Translations under genes and position numbers: made by a program
Shown here: positions 1 through 6,982 of the stretch, piece after piece
How positions within the stretch are numbered: the stretch's first letter is position 1
Layout: the number at the start of each line of letters is the position of its first letter
Notes under the pieces: generated by a model
Databases searched by the model: none
The model's input: the letters and a program-made list of their open reading frames with translations, nothing else
Told to the model about the DNA's origin: nothing
DNA from: Antarctobacter heliothermus
GTDB taxonomy: Bacteria > Pseudomonadota > Alphaproteobacteria > Rhodobacterales > Rhodobacteraceae
NCBI RefSeq assembly: GCF_002237555.1
Contig: NZ_CP022540.1
Span: 1,116,001-1,180,000, forward strand
DNA: 64,000 nt
Direction: 5' to 3'

Positions 1-72
1 CGGCACGGAGGTCACCGTGGCGATCCACAACCCCATGCGCAGCGTGTCGAAAAAGACGACCTCTGTCAGCAT
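1..72 (-). CDS. fliQ: Flagellar export apparatus protein FliQ, N-terminal fragment (cut by window edge)
   Basis: Only the first 24 codons are present. The translation begins MLTEVVFFDTLRMGLWIATV, which fits the amphipathic start and first membrane helix of FliQ, a small inner-membrane component of the flagellar type III export gate. The start codon lies 4 bases downstream of the fliE stop, so the two are probably translated from one message, and fliE-fliQ adjacency is common in alphaproteobacteria. The call rests on the short fragment plus context, so it is less certain than its neighbours. Confidence 0.65.
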   Translation of the reverse strand, partial: MLTEVVFFDTLRMGLWIATVTSVP

Positions 73-76
73 GGCG

Positions 77-370
77 TCAGACTGGCATCCTGAGGATTTC
101 CTGATAGGCCTCGACGACCTTATCACGCACTGCAACCACGGTTTCGACGGCCAGTTCGGATTGGGCCAACGCCTCGACCAGCGCGTGAGGATCGGCGTCG
201 CTGGTCATCGCGGTCTTGGCCGTCTCCTCGGCTTGCCGCAACTGATCGACGAATTCCTCCGTGATGCGGGTAAAGTCCTTTTCCAGCGGCACCGCCTGTT
301 CCGGTTCAGGCTGCATCGCGGGGCGAGAGGCCGCATATTTCTGCGCGGCAAATAGAGAACGGACGTCCAT
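77..370 (-). CDS. fliE: Flagellar hook-basal body protein FliE
   Basis: 97 residues, the usual length for FliE, which joins the MS ring to the proximal rod and is the first rod protein exported. The C-terminal half shows the typical pattern: a helix containing ADPHALVEALAQSELAVETV followed by a stretch ending VVEAYQEILRMPV, where the conserved E-I-L/M-R-M-P-V ending is diagnostic. It is last before fliQ in a flgB-flgC-fliE-fliQ run on the minus strand, with 32 bases to flgC and 4 to fliQ, which suggests a single operon. Confidence 0.95.
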   Translation of the reverse strand: MDVRSLFAAQKYAASRPAMQPEPEQAVPLEKDFTRITEEFVDQLRQAEETAKTAMTSDADPHALVEALAQSELAVETVVAVRDKVVEAYQEILRMPV

Positions 371-402
371 TCTGGTCTCCTATCACTATGAAAATCAGGG
401 GG

Positions 403-792
403 TTAACGACGCAACAGATCCATCAGGCTGGTCGACATTTGGCGCGTCTGGTCAAACATCTTGAGATTGGCCTCATACGATCTTTGTGCTTCGCGGGCGT
501 CGGCAATCTCGATGATCAAATCGACATTGGACCCAAGGTAGGTGCCGGTCTCATCGGCAAGCGGATGCGCAGGATCGTGGACAACCTCAAGATCTGTGCG
601 GTCCAGCGCGACATCGCCCGCCCTGACCCCGGTCACATCTGCGGCGGTGGGCATGGCCTCAAACGGCATGGTCTTGCGCCGATAGCCGGGCGTGTCGACG
701 TTGGCGATGTTCTCGGACAAAAGACGCAGGCGCGCGGCCTGTGCCTGCAGGCCCGTAGTGGTCACTTTCAAAGCGTTTGAAAAATCACTCAT
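403..792 (-). CDS. flgC: Flagellar basal-body rod protein FlgC
   Basis: 129 residues. The N-terminus carries the rod-protein signature around residues 25-40 (LLSENIANVDTPGYRRK), shared by the FlgB/FlgC/FlgF/FlgG family, and the C-terminus has the matching helix (ADAREAQRSYEANLKMFDQT) that packs against it in the assembled rod. FlgC is a proximal rod subunit exported without a cleaved signal peptide. It sits 15 bases downstream of flgB and upstream of fliE on the same strand. Confidence 0.96.
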   Translation of the reverse strand: MSDFSNALKVTTTGLQAQAARLRLLSENIANVDTPGYRRKTMPFEAMPTAADVTGVRAGDVALDRTDLEVVHDPAHPLADETGTYLGSNVDLIIEIADAREAQRSYEANLKMFDQTRQMSTSLMDLLRR

Positions 793-807
793 CGGATTAT
801 TCCTTTA

Positions 808-1182
808 TCAACGGCCAAGGCTGGCGCGCAGGATGCTGAGGTTACTGCGGTAGATGGCCAGTGCGCGGTCATGTTGGCGCTTGGCGTCCACGGCGGTGAC
901 CATCTCCTGCTCAAGTGAGACAGTGTTGCCGTTGGGATCCAACGCGTCGCGGCGTTCGGAGATATCGACCGAACGACCGTTGCTGCCGTTGAGGTGCCTT
1001 TCGCGCGACGCCCGCTGACCCATCATCGAGTCGCGCAGGGTTTCGCCAAACTCCGGCAATTCGCGGGCCCGGTAACCGGGTGTATCCGCATTTGCGATAT
1101 TCTGGCTGCTAAAAGCCTGCTGCATGCCCGCATGCCGCGCCATGGCCATCGCCGTTCTGAAGACGTCCAAATTCTGGAACAT
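808..1182 (-). CDS. flgB: Flagellar basal-body rod protein FlgB
   Basis: 124 residues. Proximal rod subunit with the ANADTPGYRARELPEF motif near residues 30-45 and a C-terminal amphipathic helix (TAVDAKRQHDRALAIYRSNL). It is the first gene of the minus-strand flgB-flgC-fliE-fliQ run and is divergent from fliI with an 84-base intergenic region that must hold both promoters. That region contains two TTAA half-sites at 1204-1207 and 1216-1219. Confidence 0.95.
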   Translation of the reverse strand: MFQNLDVFRTAMAMARHAGMQQAFSSQNIANADTPGYRARELPEFGETLRDSMMGQRASRERHLNGSNGRSVDISERRDALDPNGNTVSLEQEMVTAVDAKRQHDRALAIYRSNLSILRASLGR

Positions 1183-1266
1183 CGGGGCTTCTCCCTCGAT
1201 TGCTTAAATCAAGGCTTAACGCTGATTCCTTTAGATATGGTTTGCGAGGAATGAACGGAGCGAACG

Positions 1267-2634
1267 ATGGACGAAGACATCAATGGCCTCAGGGCGCGGA
1301 TTTCGCAGATGCAGCCGGTGCGCGCCGTTGGGCGCGTGCAATCAGTTGACGGCACAATAATCTGGGTGCGGGGGTTGGCGGAACATGCCTGCATCGGTGA
1401 CAGGTTGCGCCTGATGCACGGCAGCAATGTTCTAGGCGGAGAGGTGTTGCGGATCCGCGACGACCTAGTGGCGATGCTGCCAGATGAGGTGCCCGACGGG
1501 GTTTCCAAAGGGGATCGGGTTGCGGTGCTTGGCCCTCCGACTCTGGCCCCTTGCGACAGCTGGATCGGGCGGGTTGTCGATGCCTACGGTCGACCGCTTG
1601 ACGGGGCGCCCCTTGGTCCGGGAGAACGTCGTCGCCCGTTTCGGGCCAGCCCTCCACCCGCCGCTGCGCGGGGCCGACTGGGTGCGCGGCTGGACACCGG
1701 CCTGGCAGTTTTCGACACACTTTTGCCGATAGTTCAGGGCCAGCGGGTCGGCCTGTTTGCCGGGTCCGGTGTCGGGAAGTCACGACTACTTGCGCAACTT
1801 GCGCAAGGGATGGACGCCGACGTGGTCGTTCTGGCGCTGGTTGGTGAACGCGGACGCGAAGTGTTGGATTTTGTGACAACTGTTCTGGGCCCGGAGGGCA
1901 TGGCTCGCAGCGTGGTGGTTGCGGCCACGTCCGACCGCTCGCCGTTGGAGCGCCGCCGTTGCCCGTTGGCGGCGATGACGATTGCAGAGCATTTTCGAGA
2001 TCAGGGAAAACATGTTCTCTATCTGGCGGATTCGATCACCCGCTTCGCCGAAGCGCACCGCGAAGTGGCCATCGCCTCAGGGGAATTACCGGCCTTGCGC
2101 GGCCATCCGCCATCGGTGGCGCACCAGATCATGCGTCTAGCGGAACGGGCGGGACCCGGACTGCAAGGATCGGGCGACATTACCGCCGTGTTCAGTGTTC
2201 TTGTGGCCGGGTCGGACATGGATGAGCCCGTCGCAGATATTCTGCGCGGCGTTCTGGACGGGCATGTTGTGCTGGACAGGCAGATTGCCGAAAGAGGGCG
2301 GTTTCCGGCCATTGATCTGCTGCGTTCCGTGTCCCGCAGCCTGCCAGAGGCGGCAAATGACCATGAAAATGAGTTGATTCAGAAGGTGCGCAGCTTGTTG
2401 GGGGCCTATGCGCGGTCCGAAACAATGGTGCGCGCAGGTTTGTACCGCGAAGGAGATGATCCGATACTGGATCAGGCGATGAAGGTCTGGCCAGATCTGG
2501 ATGGGTTTTTGGCCGAAAAATCGCTGAATGGGGCGGCAGGGGCGTTTCAAAAATTGGAGCTTATCCTGCGGCGCAGCGCTGCAGCACCGCCGCGCCGTCC
2601 ACAACAGGGGCGACCTATCGCTCGGGCCCGGTAG
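1267..2634 (+). CDS. fliI: Flagellum-specific export ATPase FliI
   Basis: 455 residues. Related to F1 beta subunits; hydrolyses ATP at the base of the flagellar type III export apparatus and helps unfold and deliver export substrates. The Walker A loop AGSGVGKS is at residues 165-172 and the Walker B strand VLYLADS at 250-256; the GERGREV element near 193-199 is also typical of the family. The N-terminal 100 residues form the beta-barrel domain. The stop is 18 bases from the end of the convergent DUF1217 gene. No fliH or fliJ is adjacent in this window. Confidence 0.96.
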   Translation: MDEDINGLRARISQMQPVRAVGRVQSVDGTIIWVRGLAEHACIGDRLRLMHGSNVLGGEVLRIRDDLVAMLPDEVPDGVSKGDRVAVLGPPTLAPCDSWIGRVVDAYGRPLDGAPLGPGERRRPFRASPPPAAARGRLGARLDTGLAVFDTLLPIVQGQRVGLFAGSGVGKSRLLAQLAQGMDADVVVLALVGERGREVLDFVTTVLGPEGMARSVVVAATSDRSPLERRRCPLAAMTIAEHFRDQGKHVLYLADSITRFAEAHREVAIASGELPALRGHPPSVAHQIMRLAERAGPGLQGSGDITAVFSVLVAGSDMDEPVADILRGVLDGHVVLDRQIAERGRFPAIDLLRSVSRSLPEAANDHENELIQKVRSLLGAYARSETMVRAGLYREGDDPILDQAMKVWPDLDGFLAEKSLNGAAGAFQKLELILRRSAAAPPRRPQQGRPIARAR

Positions 2635-2652
2635 GCGGCTGCTGCTACGGGA

Positions 2653-3861
2653 TCAGATGCGCTGTATGTTGATTGAGGACAACAACGTCAGCGCGATCTG
2701 GCTCGATCCGGTGCCCGCAGACTGTGACACCTGTGATTGCAGAAGATAGCTGTGGATCACCTTGTTCAGAATCGTAGGATCTTCGAGATCGGCGAATTCC
2801 GTAATGCCAAATCGACTTTGTGCCTTTTCGGTCAACGTTTCCAATTGTTTGTCGAGGTCGATTTGGCTGAAGCCGTCGGGCAGGCCCAGCGCAGTTTCAA
2901 AGACGCTGCGCATCATCGTATCGCCCAGAACGTTGAACCACTTGGTGTTGTCAGACGATGACAATCCGGCAAGTCCGGGAGCCGCGCGCTGAAAGCTGAG
3001 TGCGGTACCTATTGCGGCATCAACACCACTGACCGCCTCTTCGAAAAGTTGCCATTGATGGTTGTCGATGATGTCATTGGCGAAATTTCCGGCCTGCAAG
3101 GCCGTCGTCGGTTCCGAGTCAAATCCGAACACCCGAGACATTTCGGCCAGACCCGTTTCGCCCAACACATTGGCGAGCGCGCCGGGGCCATCGCCGCCAT
3201 CTTGCAATGCCTGTTTCAGAAGATTGGGAGAGTTGATCCATTTCTCGGCACCAAACGCCCCCAATGCGACCTTCAACAGGTCGGTATCTGCTAGGAAGTC
3301 ATCGACCGATGTGACCGAGCCAATGTTTTCTTCGAAATAGGCCTTGGTCGTTTCCAGCACCAACCGGGTCTGTTCTTCCAATGCCGCGGCTGCGTCCGGA
3401 TCGTTCACATACTCCGGTTGCGCCAAAAGCGCGGCAAGGTCGGAACGCACTTTGACGTCGTAGGCTGCAGTGACTTCATCGTCGAACCCCTCTTCCTGAA
3501 AGGGAAAATCAACGGTTTCGGAAAAGTCGAAGGCATTGGCCAACGCCACATAGCGCCCATCGTTCAGCTTGTTGGCAAGGGCTGTATCGTCTTCAGTCCC
3601 TTCTTCAAGAACGCGTTTGATCAGATAGGTACTATCTACCTGATCGGATAGGCCGAAGGCAGACAGCGCCACACTCAACAAGCGCCGATCGTCAACCAAT
3701 TCCGCACCGGATGAAATACTGCCGATTTTCTCAGCAAAATACTCGGTATCCCGGGCGATCTCCGCACTGGCGTTGAACGACGTGCGCTGGGTGTTCAGAG
3801 TTGACTGCAAAACTTGCCAGCCGACCAGACCAGTGCCCGGTATCATCGGAGTGATGGCCAT
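2653..3861 (-). CDS. DUF1217 family flagellar-cluster protein
   Basis: 402 residues, no signal peptide or membrane helix. It matches the DUF1217 family, which occurs in flagellar gene clusters of alphaproteobacteria and whose role is not known to me. The sequence is built from at least two similar all-helical units: residues near 57-115 (RLLSVALSAFGLSDQVDST...ALANAFDF) and near 195-255 (DLLKVALGAFGAEKWINSP...MSRVFGFD), with a looser third copy in the C-terminal third. Start chosen because a purine-rich GGAGAG precedes it. It lies 12 bases downstream of flbT on the same strand and probably shares its transcript. Confidence 0.85.
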   Translation of the reverse strand: MAITPMIPGTGLVGWQVLQSTLNTQRTSFNASAEIARDTEYFAEKIGSISSGAELVDDRRLLSVALSAFGLSDQVDSTYLIKRVLEEGTEDDTALANKLNDGRYVALANAFDFSETVDFPFQEEGFDDEVTAAYDVKVRSDLAALLAQPEYVNDPDAAAALEEQTRLVLETTKAYFEENIGSVTSVDDFLADTDLLKVALGAFGAEKWINSPNLLKQALQDGGDGPGALANVLGETGLAEMSRVFGFDSEPTTALQAGNFANDIIDNHQWQLFEEAVSGVDAAIGTALSFQRAAPGLAGLSSSDNTKWFNVLGDTMMRSVFETALGLPDGFSQIDLDKQLETLTEKAQSRFGITEFADLEDPTILNKVIHSYLLQSQVSQSAGTGSSQIALTLLSSINIQRI

Positions 3862-3873
3862 CTAGCTCTCCTT

Positions 3874-4284
3874 TTACTGCGGTGCCGGTCCAGTAGCCAA
3901 AAGCCTGTCTTCACGCGGAATCAGGGCGCGCAGGGCCTTGAGGCACTGGTAAAACTGTTCGCCCAGCAGGGCTTCGGTCGCCTGGGTCAGCAATCGCCGG
4001 CTGTCGGCGTCGACCAGAATCTGACTCAACTCCTCGATCCGGGGCAGTAATTGTGCCCGCGCTTCGTCGGCGCTGGCGTCTCCAGTCAGGATGAGCTGGG
4101 CGTGATAGCACAGCCTCCGAACAGGTGTCTTTGCTTCTCCGGGGTGGATCGCGTCGCGCAGTCGCAGGACATTTGCATTGGGCGTCACGATCGACAGACG
4201 GCTGCGGCGATCGCCGTTTTCGATAACGGCTCCATTGATCAGCACGCGTTCGCGCGGCCCGAGTTTCAGGACTAGTCCACTCAT
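3874..4284 (-). CDS. flbT: Flagellin mRNA regulator FlbT
   Basis: 136 residues, the normal family length. In Caulobacter, FlbT binds the 5' leader of flagellin mRNA and promotes its decay when the hook is incomplete. The N-terminus (SGLVLKLGPRERVLINGAVI) is characteristic of the family, as is the central RLCYHAQLILTGD segment. Its start overlaps the flaF stop by 4 bases, which implies translational coupling. The flagellin gene is directly upstream of flaF, so the regulators and their target are in one cluster. Confidence 0.93.
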   Translation of the reverse strand: MSGLVLKLGPRERVLINGAVIENGDRRSRLSIVTPNANVLRLRDAIHPGEAKTPVRRLCYHAQLILTGDASADEARAQLLPRIEELSQILVDADSRRLLTQATEALLGEQFYQCLKALRALIPREDRLLATGPAPQ

Positions 4285-4658
4285 TTCTGTGTGCTCCTGC
4301 CGCTCAATCCTTTCAGGATTGCGGCGTTGATTTCCAGCAGAGGTCTGACACGCGCCTTTTTCGTCAGCACCTGTGAGGTTTGGTGCTGCACAAACTCCGC
4401 GAGGTAAAAGATCCGAGCCCGCAATTCGGCTGGCAAGGCATTGTCGCTGTCAGCGACATCCACCGCCAATGCAGTCCAAAGGCGTTGATTGTCGGAAAGC
4501 GCTTCGACCAGTTTCGGGTACGATCGAGGACCCGCTTCGGCGGCGGCCTTGATTCGGTGTGTCACTCGGGCGATCAGTTCATATTCGGTACCGCGTGGGG
4601 TCTGGGTCGAGCGGGCGTTTTGGGCATAGGCCCGGTGCGCAAGTGTCTGTGCGTTCAC
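4281..4658 (-). CDS. flaF: Flagellar biosynthesis regulator FlaF
   Basis: 125 residues. FlaF works with FlbT and is needed for flagellin synthesis and export in Caulobacter-type flagellar systems. The family pattern is visible: an N-terminal AHRAYAQN segment, a conserved central LWTALAVDVAD block and a helix with IFYLAEFVQHQTSQVL. It follows the flagellin gene after a strong terminator hairpin, so it may depend on read-through or its own promoter in the 74-base gap. Confidence 0.92.
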   Translation of the reverse strand: MNAQTLAHRAYAQNARSTQTPRGTEYELIARVTHRIKAAAEAGPRSYPKLVEALSDNQRLWTALAVDVADSDNALPAELRARIFYLAEFVQHQTSQVLTKKARVRPLLEINAAILKGLSGRSTQK

Positions 4659-4696
4659 GTCAGAACCTTCTGGTTATGAGAGTAAGGAGTTGAAAT

Positions 4697-4723
4697 CCGG
4701 GGGCCGGTTTGGCCGGCCCCCGG
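4697..4723 (-). terminator. GC-rich terminator hairpin after the flagellin gene
   Basis: An 11-bp perfect stem (CCGGGGGCCGG at 4697-4707 pairing with 4713-4723) closes a 5-base loop just past the flagellin stop. On the minus strand it is followed only by ATTTCAA, a weak U tract. A highly expressed flagellin gene followed by a strong hairpin and then flaF/flbT would give much more flagellin than regulator mRNA. Confidence 0.75.
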
Positions 4724-4732
4724 TTGGTTGTA

Positions 4733-6061
4733 TTACCGGAAAAGAGACAGCAGCGACTGCGGTGCCTGGTTGGCGATGGACAGCGCTTGCACACCCAGCT
4801 GTTGCTGGACCTGGAGCGCTTGCAGACGGGCGGATGCCTCTTCCATGTCGGCATCGACCAACGTGCCGATCCCAGATTTCAGGGCGTCGGTCAGGCTGGT
4901 GACAAAGTCGGCCTGAGTTTCGATCCGGCCCTGGGCCGAACCAAAAGCAGCTGCCGAGTCGATGGCCGTCTGAATCAGGCCTTCGATTTCTGTCAGAGCG
5001 CTGTCGACACCGGCTTGTGTGGTCACATCGACGTCTGAGAGCGTCTCAAGCCGGCCGCCGATTGTGGTGTCGGCCACCGCGTAACTGCGCACTTGGACAG
5101 AGAAGTTGTCGCCGGTGTTGTTGGCGCCAGTGAAATCCAGTTGGTTGGCGCTGGTTCCGTTTACGGATGCCGCGATTCCCAATCCATCGGTGATGTCCGA
5201 GTTGTCCGCGACATACTTGTTGAATGCATCGGCAAGGCCTTTGGCCACGTCAGCTTCGGTATCGCCGTCGCGTGCGATGTAAGTGATCTCTTGCGCGCCA
5301 GCCGTTGCGGTTGTGTTGAAGGTCGCGAGATCACCGGCACCAGCGGTGATTTCGATCGAAAAGCCGGTGCCTGCTGCTACGGCAGCTGTGCCGGCTCCGG
5401 CAGTTTGACCGATGACGGCAAGGGTGGTCGGCTGAGCGGTGTTGCCCGTCAGTGCCACTGCAGCGGCGTTTGCGGCACCAGAGGCAGCGTCGCTGCCAAT
5501 CGCGACCGCAGCTGCGCTGGCGACGTCGATCGACCCGGCGGATGTGCCCAGATCCTGCTTGCCGACAGTGATGTCAGAGGCCGTCACACCGCTGCCCGAA
5601 CGGTCAAGCGAGGCAAGGATGTTGATGCTACCCGTACCAGCAGCGGTGTCGGTATTCGAAAGCAAGTTGAGGCCGTTGAATTGGGCCGCGCCCACAACTG
5701 CCGAAATCTGATCACGCAGAGCATCGATGTCGGCCTGGATCTTGCCCCGGTCCACGTTCTCTTCCTGGGCGGCGACAATCTTGCCCTTTACGTCGGTCAA
5801 CAGTTCGGTCACGGTTTCTGCGGCCTGGCGGGCAACAGAAACGGTCGACTGACCCAAGTTGAGGCTGTCCGAGATCCCCTTGAAGCCTTTTACGTCGGCT
5901 TCCATGACTTTGGAAATGGCCCAGACGGCCGAATTGTCTTTAGCGCTGGCCACACTCTTGCCGGTCGAGATTTCCTTTTGGGTGTCGCCAAGGCTGGTAT
6001 TGATCGATTTCAGTGTCTGCAGCGCCACCATGGCGCCGTTGTTCGTCAGGATGCTAGACAT
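4733..6061 (-). CDS. fliC: Flagellin
   Basis: 442 residues. The N-terminal D0/D1 region (from SSILTNNGAMVALQTLKSI to about residue 140) and the C-terminal D1/D0 helices (from about 350 to NQAPQSLLSLFR) are the conserved filament core; between them lies an Ala/Thr/Gly-rich segment of about 200 residues that forms the surface-exposed variable part. There are no cysteines, as expected for an exported filament subunit. A Shine-Dalgarno GCAAGGAC lies 6-14 bases before the ATG. A short hairpin in the leader precedes it and may be the FlbT target. Confidence 0.95.
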   Translation of the reverse strand: MSSILTNNGAMVALQTLKSINTSLGDTQKEISTGKSVASAKDNSAVWAISKVMEADVKGFKGISDSLNLGQSTVSVARQAAETVTELLTDVKGKIVAAQEENVDRGKIQADIDALRDQISAVVGAAQFNGLNLLSNTDTAAGTGSINILASLDRSGSGVTASDITVGKQDLGTSAGSIDVASAAAVAIGSDAASGAANAAAVALTGNTAQPTTLAVIGQTAGAGTAAVAAGTGFSIEITAGAGDLATFNTTATAGAQEITYIARDGDTEADVAKGLADAFNKYVADNSDITDGLGIAASVNGTSANQLDFTGANNTGDNFSVQVRSYAVADTTIGGRLETLSDVDVTTQAGVDSALTEIEGLIQTAIDSAAAFGSAQGRIETQADFVTSLTDALKSGIGTLVDADMEEASARLQALQVQQQLGVQALSIANQAPQSLLSLFR

Positions 6062-6082
6062 AGAGTGTCCTTGCTTTCAAAA

Positions 6083-6096
6083 GGCGCTTTTGCGCC
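6083..6096 (-). promoter_or_regulatory. Leader hairpin in the flagellin 5' untranslated region
   Basis: On the minus strand the leader reads GGCGC-AAAA-GCGCC followed by TTTTG, a 5-bp stem with a tetraloop 22 bases before the flagellin start and just ahead of its ribosome-binding site. FlbT of Caulobacter is known to act on the flagellin 5' leader, so this is a plausible FlbT-responsive element. The stem is short and the function is inferred. Confidence 0.4.
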
Positions 6097-6261
6097 GGTT
6101 GCATTTGCCGCGTACGGCATCTCTGACGTCTTTCTGACGAATGCAGCCCGAGCTCTTTGCTGGTCTGCGCCACCTGCTGTGGTGCGTGGCCAACTTGGCC
6201 TTTCAATCCTAACGGAGCCCTAATCCCCTTCTTCTCTATCCTGCGGATTTTTCACAAATTC

Positions 6262-6609
6262 TCAGGCTCTGCGTTCGAGCCGCTTTGATGCTGGTGCGTC
6301 GATGGTCTGGCGTTTGCCATGCGCGTCGTAAGTGTCGGTTGCGCGTCGCGCCCGGTTCAGATCGCCAATGCGGGTGGCAACATTGCGGATTCCAGCCATT
6401 GCCTGGTCGAACAGTTCCTGATTTCGGCGCAATCCGTCTCGGAGAGGGGTCACTTCGCTCACGGACAGCGGACGATGTGCCAAGGCTTCTGCCAAGGCCT
6501 GCTTTTCTTCCATCAGCGTGGAAAGCCGGTCAAAATCGCCTTCCAACAGCGCGGTGCGCTCTGCCTCGAGTAGTGCTTTTAGGCGTTCGGCGACGTTTTG
6601 ATCAGTCAT
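6262..6609 (-). CDS. FlgN-like flagellar chaperone candidate
   Basis: 115 residues from the ATG at 6609 (an upstream in-frame ATG adds 17 residues that do not look conserved). The protein is helical and charged, starting MTDQNVAERLKALLEAERTA with the LLEAERTALLEGDFDRLSTL pattern seen at the start of FlgN proteins, which escort hook-filament junction subunits to the export gate. The start overlaps the stop of the flgJ-like gene by 8 bases, which indicates translational coupling. Similarity is modest, so the chaperone role rests partly on context. Confidence 0.6.
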   Translation of the reverse strand: MTDQNVAERLKALLEAERTALLEGDFDRLSTLMEEKQALAEALAHRPLSVSEVTPLRDGLRRNQELFDQAMAGIRNVATRIGDLNRARRATDTYDAHGKRQTIDAPASKRLERRA

Positions 6610-6886
6610 TGGCTCTCTCCTTGAGGGCGTGAAACAGTGACTCTGCAAGGCCGATTCCACCGCCTTCAGTCATTTGCCGGGCCTGTTCCAACCGCATGAA
6701 AGACGTGAACTGGTTTTCGCCTTCGCCCCCTCCGAATCCCTCTGGCGTTTCGCCCACTTTGGCAGCCTTCAACATTTCGGCCAGAAAGTTTGCCTCTAGT
6801 TCGCGGGCGGCATCGCGCAAGGCGCGATCCTGTGGTGGTAACGGGCCCGGCTGTGTCAGTGAAATTTCCATCTTCTTTGTCTCCAA
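6602..6886 (-). CDS. flgJ: FlgJ-type rod-binding protein (rod-cap domain only)
   Basis: 94 residues. Matches the N-terminal rod-binding domain of FlgJ, which caps the growing rod; the segment RELEANFLAEMLKAAKV followed by a glycine-rich loop (GFGGGEGENQF) and MRLEQARQMTEGGGIGLAES is typical. The C-terminal muramidase domain of enteric FlgJ is absent, which is usual in alphaproteobacteria where a separate enzyme cuts the peptidoglycan. An alternative start at Met6 is possible. It is divergent from fliK with 96 bases between them. Confidence 0.8.
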   Translation of the reverse strand: METKKMEISLTQPGPLPPQDRALRDAARELEANFLAEMLKAAKVGETPEGFGGGEGENQFTSFMRLEQARQMTEGGGIGLAESLFHALKERAND

Positions 6887-6982
6887 TTCGACTCGCTCCG
6901 CTCGATTAGGCCTGATCGCGGTAAAGAAGTGGTAAGGAGGATCGCCCTAGGGTGGCGACGTGGAAGAATTCCCGGAGCATGC

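Noticed and set aside
6150..6200. A sigma-54 promoter before the flagellin gene
   Set aside because: GG and GC dinucleotides are present but spaced 9 or 12 bases apart, not the required 10.
5093..6223. A 376-codon open frame antisense to the flagellin gene
   Set aside because: It is the mirror of a GC-rich coding sequence, has no ribosome-binding site and no recognisable family.
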